Assembly: GCA_038103905.1 (NCBI GenBank)
Contig: JAYNZW010000004.1
Span: 1 to 64,000 of the forward strand
Length of the DNA: 64,000 nt
Source of the DNA: CABYIR01 sp038103905
GTDB lineage: Bacteria > Pseudomonadota > Alphaproteobacteria > Pelagibacterales > AG-422-B15
Direction: 5' to 3'
Positions 1 through 9,351 of this stretch are shown here, piece by piece. Position 1 is the stretch's first letter, and every line of letters starts with the position of its first letter. Made by a program: the position numbers and the translations under genes. Under the pieces are notes generated by a model that saw only the letters and a list, made by a program, of their open reading frames with translations, did no database searches and was not told the DNA's origin.

Positions 1-86
1 GGAAAGGATGGGATTCGAACCCACGATACGGTCACCCGCATACACGCTTTCCAAGCGTGCGCCTTCAACCACTCGGCCACCTTTCC
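1..86 (-). tRNA. tRNA-Ser (GGA anticodon), 3' end cut by the window edge
   Basis: The reverse complement folds as a class II tRNA with a 7-bp acceptor stem (GGAAAGG with CCTTTCC), a long variable arm, the T-loop TTCGAAT and an anticodon stem-loop reading CTTGGAAAG, so the anticodon is GGA and it decodes UCC/UCU serine codons. The discriminator base and any encoded CCA lie outside the window. Its first base directly follows the stop codon of lepA with no spacer, so it is probably released from the lepA transcript by RNase P. Confidence 0.95.
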
Positions 87-1886
87 TTATTCAACCTTCA
101 ACGCTGCAATGAATGCCTCTTGAGGAATATCTACTTTGCCAAAAGTTCTTAATCTCTGCTTACCTTTTTTTTGTTTATCAAGAAGCTTTCTTTTTCTATC
201 CGTTGCTCCACCACCATGAATCTTTTCAATCACATTTTTTCTATACCCACTAACAGTTTCTCTTGCGATAATTTTGCCGCCAATAGCAGCTTGAATCGGA
301 ATATGAAATTGATGTCTAGGAATGAGTTCTTTTAATTTTTCACAAATAGCTCTTCCTTTTCTGGCAGAAAAATCTCTGTGAACAATCATTGATAAGGCAT
401 CGACTGGCTCTGCATTCACTAGTAGACTTAATTTTACAAGATCACTTTCTTTATATTCATCTATTTCATAATCAAAACTTGCGTAACCACTTGAAATTGA
501 TTTAAGTCGATCATAAAAATCAAAAACTATTTCATTTAAAGGCAATTGATAAATTAAGATGACTCTTGTTTCTGAATAACTTAATTCTAATTGAATTCCT
601 CTTTTATCTTCACATAATGAAATTATATTGCCTACAAATTCATTTGGGCAAATTATAGTAGCTTTAATCCAAGGCTCAGAAATTGATTTTATCAGCGTTG
701 TATCTGGCATATCAGCTGGATTATGCAGCTCAATCATGTCACCTTTGTTCATTTCAATATTATAAATTACGCTTGGGGCAGTTGTAATGAGATCAATATC
801 AAATTCACGATCTAATCTTTCAACTATTATTTCGAGATGTAATAAGCCAAGAAAACCACATCTAAAGCCCATGCCTAAAGCAGCTGATGTTTCTTGTTCA
901 AAATGAAAACTAGAGTCGTTTAGTCTTAGTTTCGCTAAAGCATCTTTTAGAAATTTAAAATCTGCTGCATTTGTAGGAAATAAACCACAAAATACAACTG
1001 GTTGACTTGGTTTAAATCCCGGTAATGGCAGTGTTTCCTTATCATTAGCCATTATAATTGTATCACCCACCTTGGTCTGAGCTACTTCCTTTATTGCCGC
1101 AGTTATATATCCCAACTCACCAGTTTTTATTTCGTCAACAGAAGTCATTTTTGGATTAAAGGTTCCAACTCTCTCGATTAAATGCTTTGAATTTGTTGCA
1201 TGAAATTTTACTTCCATTCCCTTCTTGATTGATCCATCAATCACTCTTACAAGTATTACAACTCCCAAGTAAGCATCATACCAACTATCAACTAGCATGG
1301 CTTTTAATTTATTACTAGGCTCACCAGCTGGAGGAGGCAATTCTGATACAACTGTTTCTAATACATCTTCAATACCAATTCCTGATTTAGCAGATATTTC
1401 TAAAACATTAGAAGTATCAACACCAAGAATTTCCTTTATTTGTGTTTTTACTCTTTCAGGATCTGCTGCAGGTAAGTCTATTTTATTCAAGACAGGTATA
1501 ATTATATGATCATTCTCAACGGCTTGATAGAGGTTAGCCAATGTTTGCGCCTCCACTCCTTGGCTTGCGTCAACAACAAGAAGGGAGCCCTCGCATGCTG
1601 ATAAAGATCTATTAACCTCATAGCTAAAATCTACATGTCCAGGCGTATCAATAATATTTAAAATATATTTTTCTCCATCTTTAGCATTGTACTCAAGTCT
1701 TACAGTTTGAGCTTTGATAGTAATACCTCGCTCTCTTTCGATGTCCATTGAGTCTAGAACCTGCTCTTTCATCTCTCTATTAGATAAAGCTCCACAGAAT
1801 TGAATCAATCTATCTGCTAATGTAGATTTTCCGTGATCAATATGAGCAATAATTGAAAAATTTCTTATGTTAGTTACTTCAGACAT
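87..1886 (-). CDS. lepA: Elongation factor 4 (LepA GTPase)
   Basis: This is a ribosome-associated GTPase that back-translocates or remodels stalled elongation complexes. The 599-residue length is normal for LepA. The G1 loop AHIDHGKST lies at about residues 14-22, the switch I motif RERGIT at about 51-56, DTPGH near 80, and NKID near 134. The C-terminal LepA domain carries the basic motif [19 protein letters not shown]. It lies 13 bases downstream of pheT and is the last protein gene of the thrS-infC-rpmI-rplT-pheT run. Its TAA abuts tRNA-Ser with no gap. Identity is secure. Confidence 0.97.
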   Translation of the reverse strand: MSEVTNIRNFSIIAHIDHGKSTLADRLIQFCGALSNREMKEQVLDSMDIERERGITIKAQTVRLEYNAKDGEKYILNIIDTPGHVDFSYEVNRSLSACEGSLLVVDASQGVEAQTLANLYQAVENDHIIIPVLNKIDLPAADPERVKTQIKEILGVDTSNVLEISAKSGIGIEDVLETVVSELPPPAGEPSNKLKAMLVDSWYDAYLGVVILVRVIDGSIKKGMEVKFHATNSKHLIERVGTFNPKMTSVDEIKTGELGYITAAIKEVAQTKVGDTIIMANDKETLPLPGFKPSQPVVFCGLFPTNAADFKFLKDALAKLRLNDSSFHFEQETSAALGMGFRCGFLGLLHLEIIVERLDREFDIDLITTAPSVIYNIEMNKGDMIELHNPADMPDTTLIKSISEPWIKATIICPNEFVGNIISLCEDKRGIQLELSYSETRVILIYQLPLNEIVFDFYDRLKSISSGYASFDYEIDEYKESDLVKLSLLVNAEPVDALSMIVHRDFSARKGRAICEKLKELIPRHQFHIPIQAAIGGKIIARETVSGYRKNVIEKIHGGGATDRKRKLLDKQKKGKQRLRTFGKVDIPQEAFIAALKVE

Positions 1887-1899
1887 TTACTAAAATATT

Positions 1900-4287
1900 T
1901 TAGGAACGAACTGTTCCTGATGTTTCTTTTTCAATTGTTGAGATAATTTTTGAACATAAATCTTGAATTTCATTTTCACTTAATGTTCTATCTTGTGCTT
2001 GCATAGTCACCTTTATTGCAAGAGACTTTTTATTTTTACCAAGACTGGGGTCTGTAAAAATATCAAAAATATCTACTGACTTAATTAAGTTTTGATCAAC
2101 TTTTAGAGCACTAAGAACGACATCATTACCATCAATATTTGAGTCAATAACAAATGCAAAGTCTCTGTATACTTTTTGATAATTACTCTGGTTAAAGACA
2201 GGCTTGTTTGTAGATTTTTTTGAGATAAAAGGAATATCATCAAGAAAAATTTCAAATAAATTGATCCTGTCTTTTATCTTATAAAAATTTGCTATTTTAG
2301 GATTTAACTCGCCAAAAAAACCAGCTTTGATTGATTTATTTAACATTAATGTTCCTGATCTTCCTGGATGGTACCAACTAGGAGCTTCATTAATGACTTC
2401 TAATTTATTTTTCTGAGGTAAGATATGATTAATGACATCAATCATGTCTCTCTTAACGTCATACACATCATACAAATTTTCTTGGTCTCTCCAATCTCTA
2501 GCTTGTTTTATTCCGGCTCTAATGCCACAGGCAACACAAATCTGATCACCCGGATTGGAAGATAAAAATTGATTACCAATTTCAAAAAATGAGAAAGAAC
2601 TATGGTCTCTTGCCAAATTTTTTTTAACTGCACTGATTAAATTGGGCACTAAGCTAGGTCTCAATACATCTAGTTCTTCTGAAATTGGATTTAAAATTTT
2701 TAAGTTTTCTAAATTATTATAAAAGGAACTATCTTCTGAAGATGAAAATGACCATGTAATAAGTTCATTGTATGATTTAGATGCTAATAATCTTTTTGAA
2801 CGAGAAATTCTTTTCTGCGACTCGTTTAATATCAATTTGTTTACTTTATCTGGTGATCGAATATCTAATGTTGGCAAAAATTCATATCCTTTTATTCTAA
2901 TAACTTCTTCAGATAAGTCTGCTTCTTCATTAATATCTTGTCTCCAGGAAGGAATTTCACATAAAAGATCATTACCTTTTTTTGTTGTTTTAATTCCCAA
3001 ATTTTTCAGGATAGTTTGGGTTTCCTTTTCATTAATATCAATTCCCAGTCTCTTTTTTAATCTATCAATACTTAATGATATTGTTTTATTTATAATAGGA
3101 ATCTTTCCAGCAATTATTGTTTCACTTAACTCGCCCCCACAAATCTCAATTATTAATTGAGACGCTAAATCTATTCCAGTTTCAACTGAATTAGGATCTA
3201 CCCCACGTTCAAATCGATATCTTGCATCACTTAATATTGATAATTGTCTTCCGGTTTTTGCGGTATTAACTGAGTCAAAGAGAGCTGACTCTAATAGAAC
3301 ATTTACTGTGCTTGGTGTGCATCCTGTTTCATCTCCCCCCATTATTCCACCTAAGCCTAATACTTTAGATTTATCCGCAATAACACACATGCCGTCTTCT
3401 AAATGATACTCTTTATCATCTAACGCTCTAAATGACTCACCTTTTTGAGATGATCTGACAATTATTCTTTCATCGATTTTATCAGCATCATATACGTGTA
3501 AAGGACGGTTCATATCAAACATGACAAAGTTTGTTATATCTACCAATGCTGAAATCGGCCTAAGGCCAATAGACTTTAATTTATTTTTTAACCAATCGGG
3601 ACTCTCAATGTTTTTTACATTTTTTATATATCTGCCTGCAAAAGCAGAACATGCGTGATAATCAACAATTTCGATTTGAATGGGTGATTTTAATTTACCC
3701 TTATTATTTTTAATGTTTCTCTTGTTTAGTGTTCCTAATCCAGCGGCAGATAGATCTCTAGCAATGCCAGAAACACCCAGACAATCCTGGCGATTTGGAG
3801 TAATGCCGATTTCTATCATTGTATCGTTTAGTCCTGCAATTTCAGCGTATGGTTGACCAACTTTAACACTATTATCAAGCTTAATGATTCCATCATGATC
3901 ATCTGATATTCCAAGCTCAAATTCGGAACACATCATTCCAAGAGACTCGACGCCACGTATCTTAGATGCTTTTAGTTTCATCTGAGTAGATGGAATAATT
4001 GACCCAGGAGGTGCATAAACAACCTTCATATTTTCTTCTACATTTGGAGCCCCACAAACAACATCTACGATGTCAGAACCAATATCAACCTTACAAACTT
4101 TTAATTTATCTGCATTTGGATGCTTTTTTTCTTCAACAACTTGAGCAACAATAAAATTCGAGAAAATTTCACTTGTATTAATTACATCTTCAACCTCTAG
4201 TCCAATATTAGTCAGACTATCAATTAATTCTTGATCAGATTTTTGTGTATCCAGATACTCTTTTAACCATGAAATTGTAAACTTCAT
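1900..4287 (-). CDS. pheT: Phenylalanyl-tRNA synthetase beta subunit
   Basis: Beta chain of the (alpha-beta)2 synthetase that charges tRNA-Phe. At 795 residues it has the full bacterial layout: an N-terminal EMAP/tRNA-binding fold (about 40-150, with VVCGAPN), the B3/B4 editing domain, B5, the catalytic-like core, and a C-terminal ferredoxin-fold anticodon-binding domain containing YRDFAFVID. Its ATG overlaps the pheS stop by one base (TAATG), which implies coupled translation. The pheS-pheT pair sits downstream of infC-rpmI-rplT, as in many proteobacteria. Confidence 0.97.
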   Translation of the reverse strand: MKFTISWLKEYLDTQKSDQELIDSLTNIGLEVEDVINTSEIFSNFIVAQVVEEKKHPNADKLKVCKVDIGSDIVDVVCGAPNVEENMKVVYAPPGSIIPSTQMKLKASKIRGVESLGMMCSEFELGISDDHDGIIKLDNSVKVGQPYAEIAGLNDTMIEIGITPNRQDCLGVSGIARDLSAAGLGTLNKRNIKNNKGKLKSPIQIEIVDYHACSAFAGRYIKNVKNIESPDWLKNKLKSIGLRPISALVDITNFVMFDMNRPLHVYDADKIDERIIVRSSQKGESFRALDDKEYHLEDGMCVIADKSKVLGLGGIMGGDETGCTPSTVNVLLESALFDSVNTAKTGRQLSILSDARYRFERGVDPNSVETGIDLASQLIIEICGGELSETIIAGKIPIINKTISLSIDRLKKRLGIDINEKETQTILKNLGIKTTKKGNDLLCEIPSWRQDINEEADLSEEVIRIKGYEFLPTLDIRSPDKVNKLILNESQKRISRSKRLLASKSYNELITWSFSSSEDSSFYNNLENLKILNPISEELDVLRPSLVPNLISAVKKNLARDHSSFSFFEIGNQFLSSNPGDQICVACGIRAGIKQARDWRDQENLYDVYDVKRDMIDVINHILPQKNKLEVINEAPSWYHPGRSGTLMLNKSIKAGFFGELNPKIANFYKIKDRINLFEIFLDDIPFISKKSTNKPVFNQSNYQKVYRDFAFVIDSNIDGNDVVLSALKVDQNLIKSVDIFDIFTDPSLGKNKKSLAIKVTMQAQDRTLSENEIQDLCSKIISTIEKETSGTVRS

Positions 4288-5357
4288 TAACTTAGATCTC
4301 CAAAAATTGTGGGCATATTAAGAGGAGAAAATCCATAGTGTTGATTCCAGTCAATGTCATTTTCAAAAAAAGTTCTTAAATCACTGATTCCATATTTTAA
4401 CATTGCAAGTCTTTCAATGCCCATACCAAAGGCATAACCTTGATATACATCTGGATCAATATTGACATTTCTTAATACATTTGGATGAACCATTCCGCAT
4501 CCAAGAATCTCTAACCAATCTGAGCCTGCACCAATGATTAGTTGATTACCTTTCTTTTTATAACCAATATCTACTTCTGCTGAAGGTTCAGTGAAAGGAA
4601 AATGACTTGGTCTGAATCGCATATTTAAACTATCAGTTTCAAAAAATGTTTTTAAAAATATTTCAAGACATCCTTTTAAGTGACCCATATTGCTTTCTTT
4701 ATCTATTACAAGACCCTCAACTTGATGAAACATTGGTGTATGAGTTTGATCATTGTCACATCGAAAAGTCTTACCTGGAGCAATAAGCCGAATTGGAGGC
4801 TCTTGAGATAGCATGCTTCTTATTTGGACAGGAGAAGTATGCGTTCTCATTACGTTTTGCATACTATCTGTTTCAGAGTTTACATAAAATGTATCGTGCA
4901 TTTGTCTTGCTGGATGATGTTCAGAAGTATTTAACGCGGTAAAATTGTTGTAATCAGTTTCAATTTCCGGTCCTTCCGCAACACAGAAATCCAAATCAGC
5001 AAAGATTGCTATCACCTCATCAATAACCTGGGTTATGGGATGGATGGTTCCTGATGAACTACTGACAGGAAGTGAAACATCAAGAGATTCTGTTTTAATT
5101 TTTTTATCTACAATTTCGTTATTTATTTCTTCAGTTTTCATTTTAACAAAAGATAGAACAGAATCTTTAATTATATTTAATTCTTCAGCATGTTTTTTAC
5201 GCTGATCTGGGTCAAGTTTGCCTAATTCCTTCATTGCAAGAGAAATGGAACCTTTCTTACCTAAGAATTCTTGTCTAAATGACTCCAAGGTTTCTAAATC
5301 ATTAACATTTTCTTTTTTTGAAGAAACTGAAGAGTGTATATCTTTGTATTTATCCAT
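4287..5357 (-). CDS. pheS: Phenylalanyl-tRNA synthetase alpha subunit
   Basis: Catalytic subunit of PheRS, 356 residues, close to the usual 330-350. An N-terminal helical arm (about 1-90) is followed by the class II catalytic core: HPITQVIDEV, a motif 2 region with RTHTSPVQIRSM and FRCDNDQTHTPMFHQ, and a C-terminal motif 3 with FGMGIERLAMLKYGI, where the arginine contacts ATP. It is separated from rplT by about 67 bases and overlaps pheT by one base. I see no obvious leader-peptide attenuator in the rplT-pheS gap, unlike the enteric pheST operon. Confidence 0.97.
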   Translation of the reverse strand: MDKYKDIHSSVSSKKENVNDLETLESFRQEFLGKKGSISLAMKELGKLDPDQRKKHAEELNIIKDSVLSFVKMKTEEINNEIVDKKIKTESLDVSLPVSSSSGTIHPITQVIDEVIAIFADLDFCVAEGPEIETDYNNFTALNTSEHHPARQMHDTFYVNSETDSMQNVMRTHTSPVQIRSMLSQEPPIRLIAPGKTFRCDNDQTHTPMFHQVEGLVIDKESNMGHLKGCLEIFLKTFFETDSLNMRFRPSHFPFTEPSAEVDIGYKKKGNQLIIGAGSDWLEILGCGMVHPNVLRNVNIDPDVYQGYAFGMGIERLAMLKYGISDLRTFFENDIDWNQHYGFSPLNMPTIFGDLS

Positions 5358-5424
5358 TCTTACAAGACAATATCAGATTTAGATTTAAGCGGTAATAGTA
5401 ATCTATAATTTAAAGGAATTTAAA

Positions 5425-5781
5425 TTACTTTGTAGCAGTCTTAGCTTTTTCTACCAGGAATTTAAACGAACTAGGCTCATGCATAGCAAGCTCAGCAAGC
5501 ATTTTTCTGTCTATATCCACATTAAGTTTTTTGAGTCCATTCATAAATACAGAATAGGAAACTCCAAGTTCTCGTGCACCAGCATTGATTCTTTGAAGCC
5601 ACAAAGACCTAAAATCTCTTTTTTTCACTTTGCGGTCTCGGTAAGCATATTGCATTGATTTTTCAACTGCTTGCTTTGCAACCTTGAAAGTGTTTTTCCT
5701 TCTACCTCGAAAACCTTTTGCTTGCTTTATAACTTTTTTATGTTTTGCGTGTGTAGTAACACCTCTTTTTACTCTTGCCAT
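5425..5781 (-). CDS. rplT: 50S ribosomal protein L20
   Basis: Early-assembly 23S rRNA-binding protein of the large subunit. The 118-residue length and the family start MARVKRGV are typical, as are the basic N-terminal tail ([18 protein letters not shown]) and the C-terminal globular part with [11 protein letters not shown] and [18 protein letters not shown]. It follows rpmI by 21 bases in the infC-rpmI-rplT cluster, where L20 is known in other bacteria to repress its own operon. I did not identify the repression site here. Confidence 0.97.
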   Translation of the reverse strand: MARVKRGVTTHAKHKKVIKQAKGFRGRRKNTFKVAKQAVEKSMQYAYRDRKVKKRDFRSLWLQRINAGARELGVSYSVFMNGLKKLNVDIDRKMLAELAMHEPSSFKFLVEKAKTATK

Positions 5782-5802
5782 AAATTCTCTTAACTAAATA
5801 TT

Positions 5803-6000
5803 TTATTCGTATGGTAAAAATTTCTTAACAATGCGAGCATCTTGGTCAGACAAAATTGTTGAACCCCTTTGATTACGGATTTGCGTATTTGAGCGTTTAA
5901 TCATACCATGTGCTTTACCTGCTTGGTATGATTTAACTTTACCAGAAGCAGTTAACTTAAACCTCTTACTAGCACTTTTTTTTGTCTTTAATTTACTCAT
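5803..6000 (-). CDS. rpmI: 50S ribosomal protein L35
   Basis: Small basic large-subunit protein, 65 residues, full length. It starts [20 protein letters not shown], as the family does, and ends with [10 protein letters not shown], close to the usual C-terminus. It lies between infC and rplT, the conserved arrangement. The 82 bases between infC and rpmI hold no further gene and no strong hairpin that I can see. Confidence 0.96.
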   Translation of the reverse strand: MSKLKTKKSASKRFKLTASGKVKSYQAGKAHGMIKRSNTQIRNQRGSTILSDQDARIVKKFLPYE

Positions 6001-6082
6001 AATTGATAATAACTGCGTGTTATAGCGGTTTGCCCAAAAAAAGCAAAATCTTTTTAATTTTGAAATATCTGATATTTATCTC

Positions 6083-6631
6083 TTAGTTAGCAACAAAAAT
6101 CATTGTAAATTGACGACCTTCAAGCTTTGGCTCTTGCTCTACCTTACTAACTGACCCCATATCTTCCCTTAATCGCTCCATAAGATTATGAGCTAAATCG
6201 TGGTGTTCAAATTCACGACCTTTAAACCTCAGGGTAAATTTAACCTTATCTCCAGCTGAAATGAATTTCTGTGCAGCCTTCACTTTAAAATTATAATCAT
6301 GCACATCAATGCCAGGTCTCATTTTAACTTCTTTTAATGTAATTTCTTTTTGTTTCTTCTTTGCAGTACTAGCTTTTTTCTGGGCTTGATATTTAAATTT
6401 ACCAAAATCTAAGATTTTACATACAGGCGGATCTACGTTTGGAGAAACTTCAACTAAATCAAGGCCTGCTTCAGATGCTTTTTGGATAGCCTCTTGAGTA
6501 TTAATAACACCCAAGTTTTCACCTTTTTCATCAATTAATCTAACTGTGTCTGTTGCGATTTTGTCGTTGACTCGGAGCTTAGGTTCTTTCTTGTTTGATT
6601 GAAACCTATTATTATTTTTTTGAACTACTAT
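6083..6631 (-). CDS. infC: Translation initiation factor IF-3, AUA start
   Basis: IF-3 binds the 30S subunit and rejects non-canonical start codons and wrong initiator tRNA. The reading frame upstream of a TTG at 6514 encodes the conserved N-domain (PKLRVNDKIATDTVRLIDEK), so that TTG is internal. Upstream there is an in-frame TAA. The only AUN codon between that stop and the conserved sequence is ATA at 6629-6631, with an AGGAG six bases before it. This gives 182 residues, matching the family length of about 180. The C-domain motif KFTLRFKGRE is intact. Enteric infC uses AUU for autoregulation; I infer that AUA plays the same role here. Confidence 0.93.
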   Translation of the reverse strand: MVVQKNNNRFQSNKKEPKLRVNDKIATDTVRLIDEKGENLGVINTQEAIQKASEAGLDLVEVSPNVDPPVCKILDFGKFKYQAQKKASTAKKKQKEITLKEVKMRPGIDVHDYNFKVKAAQKFISAGDKVKFTLRFKGREFEHHDLAHNLMERLREDMGSVSKVEQEPKLEGRQFTMIFVAN

Positions 6632-6637
6632 TTTAAA

Positions 6638-6642
6638 CTCCT
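6638..6642 (-). promoter_or_regulatory. Shine-Dalgarno site that fixes the infC AUA start
   Basis: The minus strand reads AGGAG, then six bases (TTTAAA), then ATA. It is one of the few clear Shine-Dalgarno sequences in this window and points to the ATA at 6629-6631 as the infC start. An in-frame TAA at 6644-6646 rules out any longer protein. Confidence 0.8.
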
Positions 6643-6651
6643 GTACTTAAT

Positions 6652-8385
6652 TTAATGTCCTGGGATCATACATTTTTTTTCAAAAAAATCAGTTAAATTA
6701 TCAAGTTTTATTTTCTCCTGATCTTTACTGCCAAATGACCTTAGAGTCACTGATTTTTCTTCCATTTCTTTTTTACCAATAATTATTAAGAAAGGAATTT
6801 TTTGAAGTGAATTTTCCCTAATCTTGTAACTTATTTTTTCATTTCTAAGGTCTAATTCTACTCTGAAACCGGACCTCTTAAGTGACTCTTGTATCTCTAC
6901 AGCATAACTATCAATTTCTGATGTAATCGGAGCTACAACAGCCTGTACTGGACTTAACCATAGTGGAAGATTGCCGGCATAATGTTCAAGCAAGATACCT
7001 GTAAATCGCTCTAGTGAACCGAATAAAGCTCTATGAAGCATAACAGGATGATATTTTTTACCATCTTCAGCAATAAATGTTCCACCAAGTCTTTCAGGCA
7101 TATTTAAATCTACTTGTAGTGTACCACACTGCCATTCTCTTCCAATTGCATCTCTCAATACAAATTCTAACTTTGGTCCATAAAAAGCTCCCTCACCAGG
7201 ATTGACAGTATACTCCAATCCAGTAGCTTCCATTGCAGTCCTAAGAGCTTTTTCAGACTTATCCCATATTTCATCACTCCCTACTCTTTGCTCAGGTCGA
7301 TCTGAAAATTTTATAGATACATCTTCAAAACCAAAATCCTTGTAAATACTTAAAATTAAATCACACACTATCTTACTTTCTTCAGTGATTTGATCTTCTG
7401 TACAAAAAATATGTGCATCATCCTGTGTAAATGCCCGTACACGCATTAATCCATGTAAAGCTCCAGAAGGTTCGTATCTATGAACCTTACCAAATTCAGC
7501 AACTCTTAAGGGAAGATCTCGATAACTTTTTAAACCCTGCTTGTAAACTTGAACACAACCAGGACAATTCATTGGTTTAAGAGCATAAACACGATCTTCT
7601 CTAGCTTCAGTGGTGAACATATTGTCTCCAAATTTCTCTAGATGACCAGAAAGTTCCCAAAGTGACTTATCCATTATATCAGGAGTATTTATTTCAGAAT
7701 AACCTGCTTCTTCTTGCCTCTTTCTCATATAGTTAATTAATGATTGAAAGAGTGTCCATCCCTTTGCGTGCCAAAATACACTTCCCGGCGCTTCTTCTTG
7801 AAAATGGAATAAATCTAATTCTTTTCCTAACTTCCTGTGGTCTCTCTTTTCAGCTTCTTCAAGCATAAGAAGGTAATTATCTAGCTCACCTTGAGTTTCC
7901 CATGCGGTTCCATAAATTCTTTGTAACATTGGATTACTAGAGTCACCTCGCCAATATGCTCCGGCAACTTTTGTCAATTTAAATGCTGTTCCAATTTCAC
8001 CAGTTGAATTCAAATGCGGCCCTCTACACAGATCAAACCAGTCACCGTGAAAATAAACTTTTAATTCTTCATCCGCTGGAATACTTTCTATTATCTCAAC
8101 TTTATATTTTTCACCTTTATCAGAAAATAATTTGATAGCTTCATCTCGAGAAAAAACTTTAAAAGTTGTTTTTTCGTCACGCTTTACAATTTCCTTCATC
8201 TTATTTTCAATTATTTCAAGATCACTATCAGTGAAGGGGATTTCTCTTGCAAAATCATAGAAAAAACCATTTTCAATAACTGGTCCTATTGTTACTTGAG
8301 TTTCAGGATAAAGCTCTTGGACTGCCATTGCCATTACATGAGCGGTATCATGTCTTAAAATTTCTAAATGTTCACTATTATTCAT
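6652..8385 (-). CDS. thrS: Threonyl-tRNA synthetase lacking the TGS domain
   Basis: Charges tRNA-Thr and hydrolyses Ser-tRNA-Thr. The protein starts directly in the editing domain: the editing-site motif HDTAH (H12, H16) and the partner CRGPH are present. The catalytic core has KPMNCPGC (zinc ligand Cys), [12 protein letters not shown] and motif 3 [11 protein letters not shown], followed by the anticodon-binding domain. At 577 residues it is about 65 shorter than the enteric enzyme, because the N-terminal ubiquitin-like TGS domain is absent. An in-frame TGA lies five codons upstream of the ATG, so no longer start exists. The gene ends 20 bases before infC. Confidence 0.95.
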   Translation of the reverse strand: MNNSEHLEILRHDTAHVMAMAVQELYPETQVTIGPVIENGFFYDFAREIPFTDSDLEIIENKMKEIVKRDEKTTFKVFSRDEAIKLFSDKGEKYKVEIIESIPADEELKVYFHGDWFDLCRGPHLNSTGEIGTAFKLTKVAGAYWRGDSSNPMLQRIYGTAWETQGELDNYLLMLEEAEKRDHRKLGKELDLFHFQEEAPGSVFWHAKGWTLFQSLINYMRKRQEEAGYSEINTPDIMDKSLWELSGHLEKFGDNMFTTEAREDRVYALKPMNCPGCVQVYKQGLKSYRDLPLRVAEFGKVHRYEPSGALHGLMRVRAFTQDDAHIFCTEDQITEESKIVCDLILSIYKDFGFEDVSIKFSDRPEQRVGSDEIWDKSEKALRTAMEATGLEYTVNPGEGAFYGPKLEFVLRDAIGREWQCGTLQVDLNMPERLGGTFIAEDGKKYHPVMLHRALFGSLERFTGILLEHYAGNLPLWLSPVQAVVAPITSEIDSYAVEIQESLKRSGFRVELDLRNEKISYKIRENSLQKIPFLIIIGKKEMEEKSVTLRSFGSKDQEKIKLDNLTDFFEKKCMIPGH

Positions 8386-8409
8386 ATTTTTGAATATTAT
8401 TCACACACT

Positions 8410-9348
8410 CTATATATCTTCAAGCTGTAATTGTAACTGAATTTTATCAAAAACTTGTTCTACAGATATATTGGCTAAGTTTTTAGACTCTATTGCATCA
8501 AAATTATCTGTTTTAATACTCACTTTTTTATAACTTGTATGTGACCCAAACAAGCCTAGACCATGGCATCCTAAATGAGCAGCAATGTGAGCTGGCCCCG
8601 TATCATTTGATACTACAAAAAGTGAGTCTGACAATATTTTTGATAATTGGAAAAAATTTGTTGGCCTATCTCCATCCAGAATAACCTGTGCATCAAGTTT
8701 TGATGCTTCAGCAATTTCACCTGGACCCGGAGCGACAACAATTCCAATATTCTGATTTTTTTTTCTAATCATACATATTAATTCATTATAAAAAGGCCAT
8801 TTTTTATGCGATAAATGTATAGAACAAAATGGAAGCAAGGTTATATATTTTTTATTTTTTATTTCCACAGGTGAAAAATTATGATCAATTGCCCACGAAA
8901 AATCAGGTTGCATAGTATGAGCTGGATGAACATCTGATCGCTCTAGTTGAATTCTAAATCTTTCTAATATTTCAAGTTTATCAAATTCACTTTTTTTTTC
9001 ATTTCCTCTAAGAATTGATCTAGAGGATGACCATATTGAATTTTTAGATATATATTTTCTATAGATTTCTGTTCTTTTAGAGTTTTGAAGATCAAATACG
9101 TGAGAAAACTCATAGCTATTAAGTTTTTTTCTTAATTTTAAAAAATTCAAGGGGTTCCATTTTAATTTTCTATCATCCAAGATTATATCATTAATATAAG
9201 GACATTTACTCATCAACTCTTTATATAAAGGCGATGTTAAAAGTAAAATATTATGGTCGGCAAATGAAGATCTTAGATCTTTTAAAACCCCATTTATTTG
9301 AACTATATCACCAAGTGAACCATGTTTAATAATTAAAATATTCTTCAT
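8410..9348 (-). CDS. Glycosyltransferase family 9 (ADP-heptose:LPS heptosyltransferase-like)
   Basis: A likely inner-core lipopolysaccharide glycosyltransferase of the GT-B fold. The N-terminus IIKHGSLGDIVQINGVLKDL is the nucleotide-sugar transferase start typical of WaaC/WaaF/WaaQ. The C-terminal half has VSNDTGPAHIAAHLG, the donor-binding signature. The 312-residue length fits the family. It lies 3 bases after a family 4 glycosyltransferase and 24 bases before thrS, so the two sugar transferases seem to head the translation operon. The acceptor and the exact donor cannot be read from sequence. Confidence 0.85.
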   Translation of the reverse strand: MKNILIIKHGSLGDIVQINGVLKDLRSSFADHNILLLTSPLYKELMSKCPYINDIILDDRKLKWNPLNFLKLRKKLNSYEFSHVFDLQNSKRTEIYRKYISKNSIWSSSRSILRGNEKKSEFDKLEILERFRIQLERSDVHPAHTMQPDFSWAIDHNFSPVEIKNKKYITLLPFCSIHLSHKKWPFYNELICMIRKKNQNIGIVVAPGPGEIAEASKLDAQVILDGDRPTNFFQLSKILSDSLFVVSNDTGPAHIAAHLGCHGLGLFGSHTSYKKVSIKTDNFDAIESKNLANISVEQVFDKIQLQLQLEDI

Positions 9349-9351
9349 TAA

